From positions 124,001-188,000 of the forward strand of contig NZ_VHIP01000006.1 in the NCBI RefSeq assembly GCF_006494365.1: 64,000 nucleotides of DNA. The letters are read 5' to 3'. A program made the translations under genes and the position numbers. Below, piece by piece: positions 61,265 through 64,000 of this stretch (its first letter is position 1; the number at the start of each line of letters is the position of its first letter). A model generated the notes under the pieces. The model ran no database searches, was not told the origin of the DNA, and saw only the letters and a program-made list of their open reading frames with translations. This DNA is from Aestuariibacter sp. GS-14. Lineage in GTDB: Bacteria; Pseudomonadota; Gammaproteobacteria; Enterobacterales; Alteromonadaceae.

Positions 61265-62824
61265 ATGTACAAACGAAAAATCTATTTATTTGGGATAACT
61301 TCCGGGCTCATCATGATGATTGCGCTGTGCTTTACCGCCGTTTCCTCTTATCTGACCCAAATCAATCTAGAGCAAAGCAATACGGCGCAGACCCTGCTGG
61401 CAGAGCATCAAAAACTCAGTAGCATTTCTTATCGCATGTTTAAGCAGCTCACCGACGAGCTCATATTTGGGGAGAGTGCCAATCAGGCCATTATTCGTAA
61501 CAAGCAGGCTCTGATTGGTCAGTCGTTAGAGAAGATCCGACGTTTGGAACTTCAGCAGAGACAGGCACTAGGCAATAAGCTGACGGCGGGCAGTGTTGAA
61601 GACACCGACGAATTGGCAGCACTTATTAACGCCATCATTGCAGAATTTAAAGCCATTACCGCCATTTATAATAATACGCCACTCGACCAGCAGAATCGTT
61701 TACGAACCCTGCTTGAAGTTAAAATTGATAACGAGTTCCGTGAAGCTATCAATGCAGCCGTAGTACGTCAGGGTAATGTGGTAGCCGCACTTAACGCCAA
61801 AATAGAAACGCTCAATACCGCCATCGTATGGTTCGCGGTTGGTATAGCCCTGTTTGCGACTCCGTGTATTATTCTTGCTTGTTACTGGCTGTTTAATCAA
61901 CTTTATCAGCCGCTTACCATAATCAATAACGGAACCAATGCCATTGCTGCGGGGGATTACCAGCAACGCTTACCGGAAACTCTGGATACCGAGTTCTCTC
62001 AACTCGTAAAGTCACTCAACCTGCTGGCTACAAAACTGGCTGATCACGAAATGAAAGCAGAACAGTCCCGCCGGCAACTGGAATTTGAAGTCGAGCAAAG
62101 AACCAGAGAAATAAGTCAGGTTAATGAACAACTCACCAAAGTCGATTCCCGGAGAAGACAGTTTCTTGCTGACGTTTCCCATGAACTCAGAACACCGCTC
62201 ACCATTATTAGAGGTGAAGCACAGGTAACACTGCGACAGTCTGCAGCGTCTGAACAGGTATACCGGGAAACACTCGATTCCATTCTGGTTCAGGCGATAA
62301 ATCTTAGTGAACTGGTGGATGACTTGCTGTTACTGGCCAGAGCCGAACTAAGCCAGTTAAAACTCGACACCGCCCGTCAGGCGCTTGGCGACTTTTTACA
62401 CGGCCAGGTAAGCCAGTGGCAACGCCTGCACAAAGACCGCGACTTTACCCTTGAAATAGATAATCACGCCAAAACGCTGCAGCTAAGTTTCGATCACCAG
62501 CGCCTTAAGCAGGTAGTGGCAATTCTGCTTGATAACGCATGCAAATATTCAGCGCCGCAAACGCCAGTTATCGTGTCACTTAAACAAATCAACAACCGTG
62601 CCTGCATTGACATTAAGGATTTTGGAGAAGGGATCTCGCCTTCGGATATTAATCATATCTTCGAACGCTTTGTTCGCTTTAAACATAAGTCGGAGGGCCT
62701 GGGGCTTGGGCTGGCTATCGCCAAAGCAATAGTTGAGGCTCATGGTGGCGAAATCCGGGTCAGCTCAACCCCAGGAGAAGGCGCCTTGTTTCAAGTTTAT
62801 TTGCCAATGGATGTTGTTTCATGA
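61265..62824 (+). CDS. Sensor histidine kinase of a two-component pair
   Basis: A 519-residue membrane kinase: TM1 (about residues 7-30), a helical periplasmic part (about 35-185), TM2 (about 187-210), HAMP (about 212-265), a coiled coil, HisKA with acceptor His306 in VSHELRTPLT, and HATPase_c with LLDNACKYS, FGEGISPSD and GLGLGLAIAKAIVEAHGG. The ATG at 61265 lacks a nearby ribosome site. A good one (AAGGAAAAGG) instead precedes an out-of-frame ATG at 61249, discussed in the findings. Its stop overlaps the response-regulator ATG. The ligand is unknown. Confidence 0.93.
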   Translation: MYKRKIYLFGITSGLIMMIALCFTAVSSYLTQINLEQSNTAQTLLAEHQKLSSISYRMFKQLTDELIFGESANQAIIRNKQALIGQSLEKIRRLELQQRQALGNKLTAGSVEDTDELAALINAIIAEFKAITAIYNNTPLDQQNRLRTLLEVKIDNEFREAINAAVVRQGNVVAALNAKIETLNTAIVWFAVGIALFATPCIILACYWLFNQLYQPLTIINNGTNAIAAGDYQQRLPETLDTEFSQLVKSLNLLATKLADHEMKAEQSRRQLEFEVEQRTREISQVNEQLTKVDSRRRQFLADVSHELRTPLTIIRGEAQVTLRQSAASEQVYRETLDSILVQAINLSELVDDLLLLARAELSQLKLDTARQALGDFLHGQVSQWQRLHKDRDFTLEIDNHAKTLQLSFDHQRLKQVVAILLDNACKYSAPQTPVIVSLKQINNRACIDIKDFGEGISPSDINHIFERFVRFKHKSEGLGLGLAIAKAIVEAHGGEIRVSSTPGEGALFQVYLPMDVVS

Positions 62825-63531
62825 AAGTGTTAATTGCCGACGACGAAATCTCGTTAGTAAATTTTCTGTATCGGGGGCTTACAGCGGAGGGTTTTGAATG
62901 TATTAAAGAGACTTCACTGCACAACCTGATTGACGTAGTTAAACGGGAGAAGCCAGATCTGCTGGTACTCGACAGGATGTTTGGTGAGGACGATAGCGTT
63001 GATCTTCTCTCACCCCTGAAGCAGCTCAGTCATGCACCGATGGTGTTACTGTTATCCGCCCTCGACGATATAGGCGACAAAGTAAACGGGCTAGATAAAG
63101 GTGCCGACGACTACTTGTGTAAACCCTTCGATTTCGACGAATTACTAGCCCGTATGAATGCACTTGGACGACGCCAACGAGCGCAGCCAATTACGCAAGC
63201 CAAACAAATGCGTTTTGCCAATCTGGTGCTGGACTTAGAATCCAAGCTGGCCAGTATTATTCACAACGAGAATGCGCAGGAGTTGACGCTGACCAACATT
63301 GAGTTCAACCTGCTGAGCTATTTTATAGAGTCACAGAATAAAGTGCTTACCCGGGAGCGTATATTAAGCCGTGTGTGGCAAAGCAATACCGATCCGCTAA
63401 CGAATATTGTGGACGTATACATCAGCAGGCTACGGCAAAAAATCCCCCCAACAGCGGGCCTGGAGATCACCACTATCCGCGGTAATGGCTACCGGTTAAA
63501 AGCACTTAACGAAGCGTATTCACAGCGGTGA
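62821..63531 (+). CDS. OmpR-family response regulator
   Basis: A 236-residue regulator partnered with the kinase just upstream (ATGA overlap). Receiver domain with VLIADDE start, phospho-acceptor Asp51 in LLVLDRMFG, Ser in LLLSALDD and Lys in YLCKPFDFD. Winged-helix DNA-binding domain (about residues 135-232) with LTNIEFNLLSYFIE and VVDVYISRLRQKI-like NIVDVYISRLRQKI, ending RGNGYRLK. Targets unknown; no two-component-type autoregulation site was seen near. Confidence 0.94.
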   Translation: MKVLIADDEISLVNFLYRGLTAEGFECIKETSLHNLIDVVKREKPDLLVLDRMFGEDDSVDLLSPLKQLSHAPMVLLLSALDDIGDKVNGLDKGADDYLCKPFDFDELLARMNALGRRQRAQPITQAKQMRFANLVLDLESKLASIIHNENAQELTLTNIEFNLLSYFIESQNKVLTRERILSRVWQSNTDPLTNIVDVYISRLRQKIPPTAGLEITTIRGNGYRLKALNEAYSQR

Positions 63532-63851
63532 GTCAGTGATATGCGATTCACCATACCTCATTGCGATTCGGTACAGGATGATGGCAAAACTCGCCATCCC
63601 CCCTTCCAGCACTCATATTGAACAAGGTGCCGACGCTCGTGACGTAACCATTACCAGATAGCGGCACTCAATCTGTCTCCAACGTCCCATCAGAGTAGCC
63701 TTATTTTTCAATCGCCATTGGTACTTCCCTCTCATGATCACTACACATAAGTAAATTGACTTTATCAATCGATTTGCAGTGTACCCTCAGGTATCATTCT
63801 CTCGTTGCAAGCCATTACTAAACAATCGTTTTATCTGAACTAACCTGAATA
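63532..63851. other. Intergenic region without gene
   Basis: 320 bp between the response-regulator stop and the last ATG. A TTGACT near 63756-63761 could be a -35, but the matching -10 is poor. I see no RNA, repeat or ORF with a ribosome site. Confidence 0.5.
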
Positions 63852-64000
63852 ATGAACCACGCTCAGCAATTTGTTGCACTCACTAAACAACTCCTTGAAT
63901 TTCAGGACTTCTGGCGAGACTCACCGTTTTACAATCCCGACATGGTGTGGCGCAAGCACTACCCTGAATTAAGCAAGCAGGTACTGCAACTCAGTGAGAA
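63852..64000 (+). CDS. Partial CDS, N-terminus only (function uncertain)
   Basis: Reads 49 residues starting MNHAQQFVALTKQLLEFQDFW and continuing to the window edge. Charged and aromatic spacing (DFWRDSPFYNPDMVWRKHYPELSKQVLQLSE) reminds me of the N-terminus of certain SAM-dependent methyltransferases of Shewanella and Alteromonas, but this is weak and unproven. No clear ribosome site precedes the ATG. More of the gene lies outside the window. Confidence 0.55.
   Translation, partial: MNHAQQFVALTKQLLEFQDFWRDSPFYNPDMVWRKHYPELSKQVLQLSE

Overview
The window is chromosomal DNA of a marine-type gammaproteobacterium, most likely order Alteromonadales. The reasons are the macromolecular-synthesis operon rpsU-yqeY-dnaG-rpoD, the many TonB-dependent and lipoprotein genes, an ExeM/NucH-type secreted nuclease, and gene neighbourhoods (TtpC-ExbB TonB systems with a DUF3450 protein, srkA near dsbA, folB-folK-uppP-hinT). 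The assignment rests on gene content and recalled family resemblance, not on a search. Genes are dense, with no rRNA, tRNA, phage or CRISPR array seen. The only mobile-looking sequence is a 268-bp MITE-like element.

Layout. 0-11.6 kb: a phosphate-acquisition block on the minus strand, in transcription order phoB, phoR, a PstS-like binding protein, a large internally duplicated surface-type lipoprotein, a TonB-dependent receptor, then DUF3450, TtpC-like and ExbB genes that continue off the left edge. 11.8-20.6 kb: orphan histidine kinase, rdgC, a DUF418 membrane protein, an XRE-cupin regulator divergent from a BenE transporter with two palindromic operators between them, an HDOD protein and an M49-like metallopeptidase lipoprotein. 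20.6-28.3 kb: hinT-uppP-folK-folB, plsY, a lipoprotein, the MITE, an Lgt-like/TlpA fusion, an AhpD-like protein, an NPP-type phosphodiesterase and tsaD. 28.4-33.3 kb: rpsU-yqeY-dnaG-rpoD. 33.3-45.9 kb: a TsgA-like MFS protein, DUF3750, a sodium:solute symporter, a large lipoprotein, an RND pump with its adaptor, an exported NUDIX lipoprotein and an acyl-CoA dehydrogenase. 45.9-51.1 kb: the secreted nuclease, DUF3016 and a small membrane protein. 51.4-57 kb: ccoG, srkA, a cobalamin riboswitch with btuB, and dsbA. 57-63.5 kb: an NTF2-like lipoprotein and a signalling cluster made of a BLUF-EAL photoreceptor, a soluble PAS chemoreceptor and a two-component pair. The window ends in the start of another gene.

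The most interesting signal is regulatory. Four sites with Pho-box geometry (two 7-bp half-sites 11 bp apart) lie upstream of phoB, the duplicated lipoprotein, the DUF3450-TtpC-ExbB operon, and the secreted nuclease about 38 kb away. The first three also have a -10-like hexamer exactly 10 bp downstream of the box, the arrangement I recall for E. coli phoA. Together they suggest one phosphate-starvation programme: a DNase releases phosphate from extracellular DNA, a surface lipoprotein and TonB-dependent receptor handle the product, and a dedicated TonB energiser powers import. The substrate of the receptor and lipoprotein is inference.

Other points of interest are the two operators between the XRE-cupin regulator and BenE, an FNR-like site at about -40.5 of ccoG, a hairpin with a T-run in the rpoD leader, an HEXXH (not HEXXXH) M49-like protein, a dockerin-like C-terminus on the nuclease, and an intact-looking BLUF-EAL protein next to a cytoplasmic chemoreceptor.
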